From the NCBI GenBank assembly GCA_030602315.1, contig JAUVZY010000014.1:1-64000 (forward strand): DNA of 64,000 bases, written 5' to 3'. Positions 44,615 through 55,000 of this stretch are shown here, in pieces. The notes beneath the pieces are model-generated. The model was not told the DNA's origin. It made no database searches and saw nothing but the letters and a program-made list of their open reading frames with translations. The number at the start of each line of letters is the position of its first letter. Within the stretch, counting starts at the first letter, position 1. Made by a program: the position numbers and the translations under genes. The stretch comes from Pseudomonadaceae bacterium. GTDB lineage: Bacteria > Pseudomonadota > Gammaproteobacteria > Pseudomonadales > Pseudomonadaceae.

Positions 44615-47600
44615 ACATCCTGCTGATCTCCCAATGCGACAAGCGCGCACTGGTGGAAAGCCGGCGCATCCTCGACCAGTTCGCCGAACGCTGCGGCGAG
44701 CGCAGCTGGCAGACGCCGATCACCCAAGCCGGCCTCGACACCCTGCGCAAGCTGCTGAAGAAGACCGCGCGGCGCAACACCGCCGTGGCCTGCCACTGGA
44801 TACGCGGGCTCAACCACAGCGAATTGCTGTGGATCGTCGGCGACGCCAGCCGCTTCAACGAACGCGGCGCGGTACCGACCAACACCACCAGCCGCGATAT
44901 CCTGCGCCGCGACGACGAAAACGACTGGCACACCGGCGAGGACATCCGCCTGCTGGCGCAGATGGCGGCGCTGCTGCACGACCTGGGCAAGGCGAGTGAG
45001 GCGTTTCAGGCCAAGCTCAAGCAGCGGCAGACCATCGCCGATGCCTACCGCCATGAGTGGGTATCGCTGCGTCTGTTCGAGGCCTTCGTCGGTCCGGCGG
45101 CCAGCGATGCCGAGTGGCTGGAGCGGCTGGCCTGCGGCGATGGCAGTCAGGATGGCGACTGGCTGGCACGCCTGCAGCGCGACGGCCTGCCCAGTCAGCA
45201 GGCCAGGCCTTCCGGCGCGGCCCGCTTCAAGAAAGCGGTACAGCAGGGCGGCAATCCCTTGCGTGCCGGCGGTATGCCGGCGCTGGCGCAGGTGATCGGC
45301 TGGCTGGTGGTCAGCCATCACCGGCTGCCGCTGGGCGAACTATCGCGCCAGGATCTGCCGGCGCTGCCCACACCGATCAACGCCGAGTGGTGCGGGACGC
45401 GCAGCGATGCCAGCGCGCAGGACAAGGCCGCCTGCTGGCAATTCGCCGAGGGGCATCTGCCGTTTGCCAGCCGCAGCTGGCGGCAGCGGATTGCCGAGTG
45501 TGCCAGCAGCCTGCTGCGCCATCCCGGCCTGCTGCAGCGCGCCGGCACGCTGCTGGACAATCCCGGGGTGCTGCATCTGGCCCGCCTGTCGCTGATGCTG
45601 GCCGACCACCATTACTCCAGCCTGCCGGCCTCGACCGGGCTGGGCGATGCCGGTTTTGCCGCGCACGCCAACACCGACAAGGCTGGCCAGCTCAAGCAGC
45701 GCCTCGACGAGCACCTGCTCGGCGTGGCCCGCGAGGCACGGCGGGTGGCGCAGGTGCTGCCACAGCTGGAACGTCGTCTGCCGAGGCTTGCGCCGCATCG
45801 CGGTTTTCGCAAGCGCAGCGCCGACCGGCGCTTTGCCTGGCAGGACAAGGCCTTCGATCTGGCTTGCAGCCTGCACGCGCCCAGCAGTCGCCACGGCTTC
45901 TTTGGCATCAACATGGCCTCCACCGGCTGCGGCAAGACGCTGGCCAATGGGCGAATCCTGTACGGTCTGGCCGACCCGCAACGCGGTCCGCGTATCAGCA
46001 TCGCCCTCGGCCTGCGCACCCTGACCCTGCAGACCGGGCAGGTGTACCGCGAACGCCTCGGGCTGGACGAAGACGATCTGGCGGTAATGGTCGGTGGTGC
46101 GGCGGTGCGCCAGCTGTTCGAGGACGGGCAGGCCAGCAAGGCAGCACAGAGCGGCAGCGAGTCGGCCGAGGCGCTGCTGGCCGACAACCTGCACGTCCAC
46201 TACGAGAGCGCACTGGCCGACGGCCCGTTGCAGCGCTGGCTGGAGAAGAATCCTGCGGCGCACAAACTGGTCAGCGCGCCGATCCTGGCCTGCACCATCG
46301 ACCACCTGATGCCGGCCTGCGAAAGCCTGCGCGGTGGTCATCAGATCGCCCCCATGCTGCGCCTGCTCACCAGCGACCTGGTGCTGGACGAGGTGGACGA
46401 CTTCGACATGGCCGACCTGCCGGCATTGTCCCGGCTGGTGTACTGGGCCGGTCTGCTCGGCAGTCGGGTGCTGCTGTCGTCCGCCACCCTGCCGCCAGCA
46501 CTGGTCGGCGGCCTGTTCGAGGCCTACTGCGCAGGTCGCCGCGTGTATCAGGCCAACCGGGGCGAGCCAGGCACAGCGCTGGAAGTCTGCTGCGCCTGGT
46601 TCGACGAGTTCGGCTGCCGGCAATCGCGTCATGCCAGCCAGAAAACCCTGCTGGCCGCGCAGAGTGAGTTCGTTGCTCAGCGCGTGCCGCAACTGGCCGG
46701 ACAGGCCGTGCGGCGGCGCGCCGCGATCCTGCCGCTGGCACTCGACAGCCGCAAGCGCCCGCAGGTCAGCCAGGAGCTGGCTCGCCAGCTGCTGCCGGCG
46801 ATGTTGCAGCTGCATCAGGTCCATCATACGGCAGCACCGGATGGCCGCCGGGTCAGCTGCGGCCTGCTGCGCATGGCCAATATCGAGCCGCTGACCGAGG
46901 TGGCGCAGGCGCTGTTCGCGCTGGATGCACCCGAGGGCACGCGCATCCATCTGTGCGTGTACCACTCGCGTCATCCGCTGCTGCTGCGCTCGGCGCTGGA
47001 GCGCGAGTTGGACAGCCTGCTGGATCGCCACGATGAGCAGGCGCTATTCGCCCATCCGTTGGTGCGTGATGCCCTGGCTGCCCATCCCGAGCCGGATCAG
47101 CTGTTTGTGGTGCTGGCCTCGCCGGTCGCCGAGGTGGGGCGCGACCACGACTACGACTGGGCCATCGTCGAACCGTCCTCCAGCCGCTCGTTGATCCAGC
47201 TGGCTGGCCGTATCCGCCGCCACCGCAGCGCGCCGGTGGGCGCGACCAATCTGCTGCTGTTGCAATACAACCTGCTGGCGCTCCAGGGCAGCAAGGTCGC
47301 CTTCACCCGGCCCGGCTTCGAAAACGAGCAGGCCCGGCTGGCCAGCCATGACCTGAGCCAGCTGCTGCCAGCGCCGCAGTTGCAGGCGGTCAACGCCGCG
47401 CCGCGCATCTGCCCGCAGGGCGAACTGGCGGACTGGCCACAGCGGCTGGATCTGCTGGAGCACGCCCGGCTGAGCGGCCTGTTGCTGGAGCAGGGGCCGC
47501 TGCCAGGTGGCGATGGAATCAATCCGCATGTGGCGGACTGGTGGGCAGCCTGCGCTGGACAGCCCTCACGCCTGCATCTCTGCGGTGTGCTGCAGAAGCA

Positions 47601-47937
47601 GACACCGTTCCGCGCCGGCCGACCCGACCAGCCCTACATCCTGCAGCTGGAAGAGGATGACGAGGACGGCGCACTGCAGTTCTGTCAGTTGGAGGACGAC
47701 GGCACGGAGCGCCGGCTGGGCAATCTGCTGACGCAGCAGGAGCTGCACTGCGGCCAGCGCATGCAGCCCTTGGCCTGCATCGACTACCGCCGTGAGCTGC
47801 TGGCGCTGGCCGAGCGCTTCGACCTCTCGCCGAATCAGTGCGCCCGCCGCTTCGGGCAGGTGCAGCTGGCGGTGCCGCAGGACGGCAGCCAGGGCTGGGA
47901 GTGGCATGAGGTGCTGGGGTTTCGGCGCAGCAAGTAA
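44611..47937 (+). CDS. cas3: Type I-F Cas2-Cas3 fusion nuclease-helicase
   Basis: This 1108-residue protein combines the adaptation factor Cas2 (about residues 1-95) with the interference effector Cas3. The HD nuclease has His123-Asp124 in AALLHDLGKASEAF. The SF2 helicase has Walker A STGCGKT (about 436-441), Walker B LVLDEVDDFD (about 593) and motif VI LAGRIRRHR. A C-terminal domain completes the I-F form. It unwinds and degrades target DNA recruited by the Csy complex and, through Cas2, pairs with Cas1 in spacer capture. No frameshift or stop interrupts it. ATGA overlap with cas1; 127 bases to csy1. Confidence 0.97.
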   Translation: MNILLISQCDKRALVESRRILDQFAERCGERSWQTPITQAGLDTLRKLLKKTARRNTAVACHWIRGLNHSELLWIVGDASRFNERGAVPTNTTSRDILRRDDENDWHTGEDIRLLAQMAALLHDLGKASEAFQAKLKQRQTIADAYRHEWVSLRLFEAFVGPAASDAEWLERLACGDGSQDGDWLARLQRDGLPSQQARPSGAARFKKAVQQGGNPLRAGGMPALAQVIGWLVVSHHRLPLGELSRQDLPALPTPINAEWCGTRSDASAQDKAACWQFAEGHLPFASRSWRQRIAECASSLLRHPGLLQRAGTLLDNPGVLHLARLSLMLADHHYSSLPASTGLGDAGFAAHANTDKAGQLKQRLDEHLLGVAREARRVAQVLPQLERRLPRLAPHRGFRKRSADRRFAWQDKAFDLACSLHAPSSRHGFFGINMASTGCGKTLANGRILYGLADPQRGPRISIALGLRTLTLQTGQVYRERLGLDEDDLAVMVGGAAVRQLFEDGQASKAAQSGSESAEALLADNLHVHYESALADGPLQRWLEKNPAAHKLVSAPILACTIDHLMPACESLRGGHQIAPMLRLLTSDLVLDEVDDFDMADLPALSRLVYWAGLLGSRVLLSSATLPPALVGGLFEAYCAGRRVYQANRGEPGTALEVCCAWFDEFGCRQSRHASQKTLLAAQSEFVAQRVPQLAGQAVRRRAAILPLALDSRKRPQVSQELARQLLPAMLQLHQVHHTAAPDGRRVSCGLLRMANIEPLTEVAQALFALDAPEGTRIHLCVYHSRHPLLLRSALERELDSLLDRHDEQALFAHPLVRDALAAHPEPDQLFVVLASPVAEVGRDHDYDWAIVEPSSSRSLIQLAGRIRRHRSAPVGATNLLLLQYNLLALQGSKVAFTRPGFENEQARLASHDLSQLLPAPQLQAVNAAPRICPQGELADWPQRLDLLEHARLSGLLLEQGPLPGGDGINPHVADWWAACAGQPSRLHLCGVLQKQTPFRAGRPDQPYILQLEEDDEDGALQFCQLEDDGTERRLGNLLTQQELHCGQRMQPLACIDYRRELLALAERFDLSPNQCARRFGQVQLAVPQDGSQGWEWHEVLGFRRSK

Positions 47938-48064
47938 GTGAACACGACACAGGCTGTCGCCGTGGGCTGGCAGTCTGCACTGCCAAGGTTGGCAGCCACC
48001 ACCGCATCAACAGCGTATCTTGAGGCTACTAGCCGGATCGCTGGGACGCCCTACAGGAGGTTAA

Positions 48065-49336
48065 ATGGCGATTGCCCTATCCCCGGATGCCAGCGCACTG
48101 CGCGCCTGTATCCATTCATTCATCGACTCACGCCTGCAGGACAAGCTCGACAAGCTCAAGGCCGACGAGCATGAGCAGCGAGCGAAGCTGCTGGAAGAGC
48201 ACCGACCGGCCGTCTGGCTGGAGAGTGCCGCCAAGCGGGTTAGCCAGATCCAGCTGGCGACCCATACGCTCAAACCCATCCATCCCGATGCGCGGGGCAG
48301 CAACCTGCATGTGCGCAGCAGCGAGCCGGAGCTGGCCGGGCTGGTGTCGTCGCGCATCCTGCAAAGTCCGGATGACGATGTAGTGGGCAACGCGGCTGCG
48401 CTCGATGTGTACAAGCTGCTGAAGATCGAGCATGCCGGCCAGAGCCTGCTGCAGCGGGTGCTGGCTGATGACCCGCAGGTAGCGGCGGCCCTGTCGGACG
48501 ACCCGGCGCAGGGCGCAGCCTGGCAGGCGGCGTTTGCCGGCATCGTCGCCAGCAAGGGCGAGCCGGCTTCGCACACCCTGGCTCGCCAACTGTATTTCCC
48601 GTTGGACGATGGCAGCTATCACCTGCTGGCTCCGCTGTTCCCCACCAGCCTGACCCATCGCCTGCAGCGCACGCTGCGCAACGACCGTTTCGGCGATGCG
48701 GCGAAGGCGGCCCGCGAGGCGCGCAAGGACGGAGCAAGCTGGCCGCATGGCTACTGCGAATACCCGGACATGGCGATCCAGAAGTTCGGCGGCACCAAGC
48801 CGCAGAACATCAGCCAGCTCAACAGCGAACGCTATGGCGAGAACTGGCTGCTGGCCGCGCTGCCACCGCAGTGGCAATCGGCCGATGTTCGGCTGCCGCT
48901 GGGCGTGAGTTCGGTGTTTGACCGCGCCTTCGGTGGCCAGCGGCAGGTGCGTGAGCTGACCAGCGGGCTGCGCGAGTTCCTGCAGGGCACCGAGCGCAAC
49001 AACGTGCATATCCGCCGCAAGCGCGCGGCGATGGTCGCGGCCATCGGCGATGAGCTGCTGCAGTACGCCGCCAGCCTGCAAGCGCTGGAACCGGGCTGGA
49101 GTGAGCGGGACGACTGCCTGCTGCACCCGGCCGAGCGACGCTGGCTCGATCCGCGCCATCCGCAGGAGGTCGTACCCGACTGGCAGGAACAGGTCAGCCA
49201 CCGCTTCGGCAACTGGCTGAACCATGTGCTGAGCAGCGACAAGCTGCGGCTGGATGAAGATGCCCATGCCCAGTGGAAAAGCGACCTGCACAGCGAACTG
49301 CAACTGCTGCGCGAGGTGCTCGACGATGAAGCATGA
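48065..49336 (+). CDS. csy1: Csy1 (Cas8f), large subunit of the I-F surveillance complex
   Basis: A 423-residue Csy1 protein, which with Csy2 binds the 5' handle of the crRNA and recognises the PAM. The family is identified by ALRACIHSFIDSRLQDKLDK at the N-terminus and by YPDMAIQKFGGTKPQNISQL in the middle. A strong AGGAGG site precedes the ATG. The 127-base spacer after cas3 gives room for a separate promoter for the csy genes. Its 3' end overlaps csy2 by 11 bases. Confidence 0.95.
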   Translation: MAIALSPDASALRACIHSFIDSRLQDKLDKLKADEHEQRAKLLEEHRPAVWLESAAKRVSQIQLATHTLKPIHPDARGSNLHVRSSEPELAGLVSSRILQSPDDDVVGNAAALDVYKLLKIEHAGQSLLQRVLADDPQVAAALSDDPAQGAAWQAAFAGIVASKGEPASHTLARQLYFPLDDGSYHLLAPLFPTSLTHRLQRTLRNDRFGDAAKAAREARKDGASWPHGYCEYPDMAIQKFGGTKPQNISQLNSERYGENWLLAALPPQWQSADVRLPLGVSSVFDRAFGGQRQVRELTSGLREFLQGTERNNVHIRRKRAAMVAAIGDELLQYAASLQALEPGWSERDDCLLHPAERRWLDPRHPQEVVPDWQEQVSHRFGNWLNHVLSSDKLRLDEDAHAQWKSDLHSELQLLREVLDDEA

Positions 49337-50312
49337 AGCCCTGTTGCTGCTGCCGCACCTGCGGGTGCAGAACGCCAACGCCATCGCCGGGCCGCTGAGC
49401 TGGGGCTTTCCGGCTGTCACCGCCTTCACCGGCTTCGTGCATGCGTTGCAGCGCCGCCTGCAGGCCGATGGGCTGGAGATCGAGCTGGATGGCGTGGCCA
49501 TCGTCTGCCACCGCTTCGAGGCGCAGACTTCCCTGCCGGCCGGCAAGCGTACCCATGTCTTTCATCTGACGCGCAACCCGGTGAATGCCGACGGCAGCAC
49601 CGCCGCCATCGTCGAGGAAGGCCGGGCGCATCTTGAGGTCAGCCTGCTGATCGGGCTGCGTGGTGCGGATATCCCGGATACTCGCGAGGTGCAGCAGGAG
49701 TTCGCCGCCTTCATGCTCGACTTGGCGCTGGGCATGCGGCTGGCCGGCGGCAGCCTGCTGCCGGGGCCGGGTCAGTATCCGCAGCTGCTGCGGCGCAGCG
49801 GCACACCGGAGGAGCAGGCGCAGCAACTGCGCCGCCTGCGTCGCCGTCTGCTGCCGGGCTTCGCGCTGGTCGGCCGCTGCGATCTGCTGGCTGAACATAC
49901 CGCGCAACTGCAGGCGGTAGACCCGCAGGTCGACACCCTGGACGCGCTGCTGGATCTGACCCGCATGAACATCGACCCGCCGCAGGAGAATGCAGCGGCG
50001 GACAGCCCCGCCGCCGGCTGGCATGTGCGCCCGCGTGCTGGCTGGCTGGTGCCGATCCCGGTCGGCTACCGCGCCCTCGGTGAGGTGCAGCCTGCCGGCA
50101 GCGTGCGCAACGCGCGCGACCGCGACACGCCGTTCTGCTTCGCCGAAAGCCTGTACAGCCTGGGGCAGTGGCTCAGCCCGCACCGGGTACGCGATCTCTC
50201 CGAACTGTTCTGGTACCACCGCGCCGACACCGATGCCGGTCTGTACCTGTGCGAAACCACCGATTACCAGCCGCAAGACACCGAAAAGGAAATCCGTCAT
50301 GGCCAAGAATGA
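49326..50312 (+). CDS. csy2: Csy2 (Cas5f)
   Basis: A 328-residue Csy2, the Cas5-like partner of Csy1 in the crRNA surveillance complex. The opening [20 protein letters not shown] and [17 protein letters not shown] are family signatures, and [14 protein letters not shown] lies near the C-terminus. The ATG at 49326 lies 11 bases before the csy1 stop; its own stop lies 14 bases inside csy3, so all csy genes are translationally coupled. Confidence 0.95.
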   Translation: MKHEALLLLPHLRVQNANAIAGPLSWGFPAVTAFTGFVHALQRRLQADGLEIELDGVAIVCHRFEAQTSLPAGKRTHVFHLTRNPVNADGSTAAIVEEGRAHLEVSLLIGLRGADIPDTREVQQEFAAFMLDLALGMRLAGGSLLPGPGQYPQLLRRSGTPEEQAQQLRRLRRRLLPGFALVGRCDLLAEHTAQLQAVDPQVDTLDALLDLTRMNIDPPQENAAADSPAAGWHVRPRAGWLVPIPVGYRALGEVQPAGSVRNARDRDTPFCFAESLYSLGQWLSPHRVRDLSELFWYHRADTDAGLYLCETTDYQPQDTEKEIRHGQE

Positions 50313-51315
50313 TCTGAAAACCGCCTCCGTCCTCGCCTTCGAGCGTAAGCTCGACCCGTCCGATGCCCTGCTCTACGCCGGTCGCTGGGAGCAGCGCGAC
50401 AACGCCGACAGCTGGCAGCCGGTCGCCGTGCAGACCAAGTCGGTGCGCGGCACCATCTCCAACCGGCTGAAGGCCAAGGATGCCGATCCGGCCAAGCTGG
50501 ACGCCTCGATCCAGTCGCCCAACCTGCAGACCGTGGATGTCGCCAGCCTGCCGGCCGACTGCGACAGCCTGCAGCTGCGTTTCACCCTGCGCGTGCTCGG
50601 CGGGGCCGGCACGCCGAACGCCTGCAACGATGCCGACTATCAGGCCGCGCTGCTGGCCACCATCGCGCAGTACGGCAGCTTCGACGAGCTGGCGCACCGC
50701 TATGCCGTCAACCTGGCCAACGGACGCTTCCTGTGGCGCAACCGCGTGGGGGCCGAGTCGGTGGTGGTGCGCGTCAGCCGGCTGCGCGATGGTCAGGCCG
50801 CACAGCGCTGGGACTTCGATGCGCTGCAGATCGGCCTGCGCGAGTTTCCGCATACCGCTGATCTGGATGCGCTGGCCGCTGTGATCGCCGAAGGCCTGAG
50901 CGGCAGCGGTCATGTGCTGCTGGAAGTGACGGCCTGGGTGCGTATTGGCGCCGGGCAGGAGGTGTTCCCGTCGCAGGAACTGATCCTCGACCGGGGCGAC
51001 AAGAAGGGCCAGAAGAGCAAGACCCTGTACGCCGTGCGCGACGTGGCCGCCATCCACTCGCAAAAGATCGGCAATGCGCTGCGCACCATCGACACCTGGT
51101 ACGAAGGTGCTGGCGAGCTGGGGCCGATTGCGGTGGAGCCTTACGGCTCGGTGACTTCGCAGGGCAAGGCCTACCGTCAGCCGAAGCAGAAGCAGGACTT
51201 CTACAACCTGCTGGACAACTGGGTGCTGAAGGGCGACACCCCGGCGCTGGAGCAGCAGCACTTCGTGATGGCCTGCCTGATCCGTGGCGGTGTGTTCGGG
51301 GACGCGGAAAAATGA
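50299..51315 (+). CDS. csy3: Csy3 (Cas7f), crRNA backbone subunit
   Basis: A 338-residue Csy3, six copies of which normally form the helical filament along the spacer part of the crRNA. Recognisable segments are [31 protein letters not shown] and [18 protein letters not shown]. The ATG at 50299 has an AAGGAAA ribosome site inside the end of csy2. The stop overlaps the ATG of csy4 (ATGA). Confidence 0.96.
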   Translation: MAKNDLKTASVLAFERKLDPSDALLYAGRWEQRDNADSWQPVAVQTKSVRGTISNRLKAKDADPAKLDASIQSPNLQTVDVASLPADCDSLQLRFTLRVLGGAGTPNACNDADYQAALLATIAQYGSFDELAHRYAVNLANGRFLWRNRVGAESVVVRVSRLRDGQAAQRWDFDALQIGLREFPHTADLDALAAVIAEGLSGSGHVLLEVTAWVRIGAGQEVFPSQELILDRGDKKGQKSKTLYAVRDVAAIHSQKIGNALRTIDTWYEGAGELGPIAVEPYGSVTSQGKAYRQPKQKQDFYNLLDNWVLKGDTPALEQQHFVMACLIRGGVFGDAEK

Positions 51316-51875
51316 GTCACGACCACTATCTGGACATCCACCTGCTGCCTGATCCGGAGTTCGCGCCGGATCAGCTGCTGCGGGCGCTGTTCGGCAAGCT
51401 GCACCGCGCGCTGGTGCAGCTCGGCGACGGCTCGGTGGGCATCAGCCTGCCGGGCCACAGCGCGCGCGGCACCGGCAGCCATCTGCGCCTGCATGGCAGC
51501 CTGAACGCACTGACCCAGCTGCAGGCGCTCGAATGGCTGACCGGCATGCGCGACCACACCCGCCTCGGCGAACTGGCGACGGTTCCCGTCGGCTGCCAGC
51601 ACCGGGTCGTGCGCCGGGTACAGGTGGACAGCAACCCCGAACGCCAGCGCCGCCGGCTGATGAAACGCCAGGGCCTCGACGAGGCCGCCGCCCGCCAGCG
51701 CATCCCCGACAGCGCCATGCAACTGACCCGCCTGCCCTGGGTGGAAATGCGCAGCCAGAGCAGCGGCCAGCGTTTTCGCCTGTTCCTCGACCACGGCCCG
51801 TTGCAGGACACCGCCACCCCCGGCCGCTTCAGCAGCTACGGCCTGAGTGCCAGCACTACCGTCCCCTGGTTCTGA
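51312..51875 (+). CDS. csy4: Csy4 (Cas6f), crRNA-processing endoribonuclease
   Basis: A 187-residue Csy4 that cuts the precursor transcript at the base of the repeat hairpin and stays bound to the crRNA 3' end. The catalytic His is most likely His31 ([12 protein letters not shown]), matching His29 of P. aeruginosa; the C-terminal segment [17 protein letters not shown] and an Arg-rich helix ([17 protein letters not shown]) that would contact the hairpin major groove are present. The length matches the family. The CRISPR leader starts directly after its stop. Confidence 0.96.
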   Translation: MSHDHYLDIHLLPDPEFAPDQLLRALFGKLHRALVQLGDGSVGISLPGHSARGTGSHLRLHGSLNALTQLQALEWLTGMRDHTRLGELATVPVGCQHRVVRRVQVDSNPERQRRRLMKRQGLDEAAARQRIPDSAMQLTRLPWVEMRSQSSGQRFRLFLDHGPLQDTATPGRFSSYGLSASTTVPWF

Positions 51876-52005
51876 CCCTCCTTTCCGTGGCCCGCAAAGG
51901 GCCACGGAAAATCAATGAGTTACGATAGCCCCGAAGAAAAAGGGTCTCCCGGGCTGGTTTCGAATTCGCGGTTTAAAATCAGCCAGTTAGACTGAAAATG
52001 CTGTA
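51876..52005 (+). promoter_or_regulatory. CRISPR leader with two IHF-type sites
   Basis: These 130 bases between csy4 and the first repeat are AT-richer than the flanks. A perfect match to the IHF consensus WATCAANNNNTTR lies at 51910-51922, and a second with one mismatch at 51977-51989, so sites sit about 84 and 17 bases before the first repeat. IHF bending of the leader is established for adaptation in type I-E and I-F systems. The array promoter should also be here, though I cannot fix its hexamers. Confidence 0.75.
51882..51910. terminator. Hairpin directly after csy4
   Basis: A perfect 12-base stem (TTTCCGTGGCCC and its complement) with a five-base loop begins seven bases after the csy4 stop and runs into the first IHF-type site. 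It has no T run, so it could end or protect the cas mRNA, or pause polymerase before the leader. Confidence 0.6.
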
Positions 52006-55000
52006 GTTCACTGCCGAATAGGCAGCTCAGAAACGGCTGAAAAGCAGCGCCGTTATCGGCAGCGGGTTCACTGCCGAATAGGCAGCTCAGAAAAGACGAC
52101 GAAAACGCCAAAACCTCACCTGTGTGTTCACTGCCGAATAGGCAGCTCAGAAACGTTCGAGGACGGGGGCGCGGTGTAGCTGTGTGTTCACTGCCGAATA
52201 GGCAGCTCAGAAAAGTCCGCCACACAGTCTGCGACGGGCCTCGTCGTTCACTGCCGAATAGGCAGCTCAGAAAACTGTGACAGCCGATAGGGATAGATAC
52301 AAGACGTTCACTGCCGAATAGGCAGCTCAGAAATCGCACCCCTGCCACGCGGCGAGCAGCTCCCGGTTCACTGCCGAATAGGCAGCTCAGAAAGAAACAA
52401 TTGCATCAACCATAAATCAACTCCTGTTCACTGCCGAATAGGCAGCTCAGAAAGGAAAAAACGACAAGAACGGTGATTTGCTGGAGTTCACTGCCGAATA
52501 GGCAGCTCAGAAAACCGCGAATGCGACCGACGCCCAGCTGCGCGAGTTCACTGCCGAATAGGCAGCTCAGAAAGGAACAAATCCAGTTTGTCGCTGTGTT
52601 ACTTCGTTCACTGCCGAATAGGCAGCTCAGAAAAAAAGAAAATCGTATTCCCGGAGCCTGAGTGCGTTCACTGCCGAATAGGCAGCTCAGAAAGGTGGCG
52701 GCTGGGTCTGCCGGGCTTCTGGCGAGTTCACTGCCGAATAGGCAGCTCAGAAAGCCCTGCCCCAAGGAGGCCGCGATGAGTGAGCGTTCACTGCCGAATA
52801 GGCAGCTCAGAAAAGGCACGCTCAAGCCGCGACGTAAGGCCAAGCGTTCACTGCCGAATAGGCAGCTCAGAAATCCCGGTGCTCAGTATCCGCATATCAT
52901 TAACTGTTCACTGCCGAATAGGCTGCTCAGATACTGTTTTTCCTCCTGATCGTTGTCCCCGTGGTGTTCACTGCCGAATAGGCAGCTCAGAAATGTCTTC
53001 GTAGACGCCAAGGCCGTTCGGCAGCGTTCACTGCCGAATAGGCAGCTCAGAAATCGCCAAGGAAGCCCGCGCCAACGCCGCCCAGGTTCACTGCCGAATA
53101 GGCAGCTCAGAAAATCAAGGATAACCTGGGCATGAACCGCGACGAGTTCACTGCCGAATAGGCAGCTCAGAAACGTTAGCCATCCCGTTCCTGGAGAAAT
53201 GCGAGTTCACTGCCGAATAGGCAGCTCAGAAAGAAATGTTCGGGCCGGCCGGCATCGGCTGGGGGTTCACTGCCGAATAGGCAGCTCAGAAACCAGAGGT
53301 TCGAGCAGTACGGCAGGTGGCTCAGTTCACTGCCGAATAGGCAGCTCAGAAAGCCGTCTGAGCCCGCTCCTAATGCCGGTGAACGTTCACTGCCGAATAG
53401 GCAGCTCAGAAAAGTGGGCGCGGCAATGACGTCGGGCGTTCTGCGTTCACTGCCGAATAGGCAGCTCAGAAACCAGCCGCGGGGGAGGCGGGCCGTCAGC
53501 ACTCGGTTCACTGCCGAATAGGCAGCTCAGAAATGGATCAGCTCCAGCAGTTGTGGACGCATGACGTTCACTGCCGAATAGGCAGCTCAGAAATTTGTAC
53601 GTTTTGTTGGCCATTTGCCAATAAAGTTCACTACCGAATAGGCAGCTCAGAAATGCAGGCCGCCTGCCGTTCGATTTTGGACCTCGTTCACTGCCGAATA
53701 GGCAGCTCAGAAATCGAAGTACCCGCGCACCTGGTGCGCGACACAGTTCACTGCCGAATAGGCAGCTCAGAAATTCAAGCGTGGGCCGAAAACCTCGTTC
53801 GCCTTGTTCACTGCCGAATAGGCAGCTCAGAAAGCCTGATACAGCTCACCCTCCGCGCCCGAAATGTTCACTGCCGAATAGGCAGCTCAGAAACATGAGA
53901 AAAATTCGACGTGTTACAGGCACCGGTTCACTGCCGAATAGGCAGCTCAGAAATTCTCGACCGACTCGCGGCTGGCATAGCTCAGGTTCACTGCCGAATA
54001 GGCAGCTCAGAAACTCGGTCTGCGTCTGGTACTGCGGGTGCGGATGTTCACTGCCGAATAGGCAGCTCAGAAAAATAGCCCAACACGTGCCGATGATTAC
54101 AAACCGTTCACTGCCGAATAGGCAGCTCAGAAAGCCGCCCCCAGCAGCCACACGGGGCGGCTTTCGTTCACTGCCGAATAGGCAGCTCAGAAAAATATCC
54201 CGATGCAACGGGATCTGCTCATGTCGTTCACTGCCGAATAGGCAGCTCAGAAACTCGACCCGAGCCGGAGAACCTTGGATCCACAGTTCACTGCCGAATA
54301 GGCAGCTCAGAAACAACCGATAAGGGTCCATCCGAGGAAGATGTTGTTCACTGCCGAATAGGCAGCTCAGAAAACGTTGACCGCGCTCGACCTGCTGCTG
54401 CTAGCGTTCACTGCCGAATAGGCAGCTCAGAAAACGTTGACCGCGCTCGACCTGCTGCTGCTAGCGTTCACTGCCGAATAGGCAGCTCAGAAAATGGGGA
54501 GCGAGGGCGGGGCCGCGACGATCACGTTCACTGCCGAATAGGCAGCTCAGAAAGTTGGGTTCGGCTCGACGTTCCACGCCGATGGGTTCACTGCCGAATA
54601 GGCAGCTCAGAAAACGATCAGCATTGCCGTCATGCGCGGGCTCGGCGTTCACTGCCGAATAGGCAGCTCAGAAACGCGCAGCCTCGATGGCCAGGTCGCG
54701 GTTCCACGTTCACTGCCGAATAGGCAGCTCAGAAACGCTCGGACAACCGGCGGGCGGCGGCACGCACGTTCACTGCCGAATAGGCAGCTCAGAAACAGAC
54801 GTAGCGGAGCGGAACGCCTGGCTTTCGGTTCACTGCCGAATAGGCAGCTCAGAAATGGACGTGCGCGGCATGCTGGACGTTCAAGCCGTTCACTGCCGAA
54901 TAGGCAGCTCAGAAAATTCGATTGTGCGCTCTTCCTCAATGGGTGTGGTTCACTGCCGAATAGGCAGCTCAGAAAAGCTACGCCAGCGCCTGCCGGCCAA

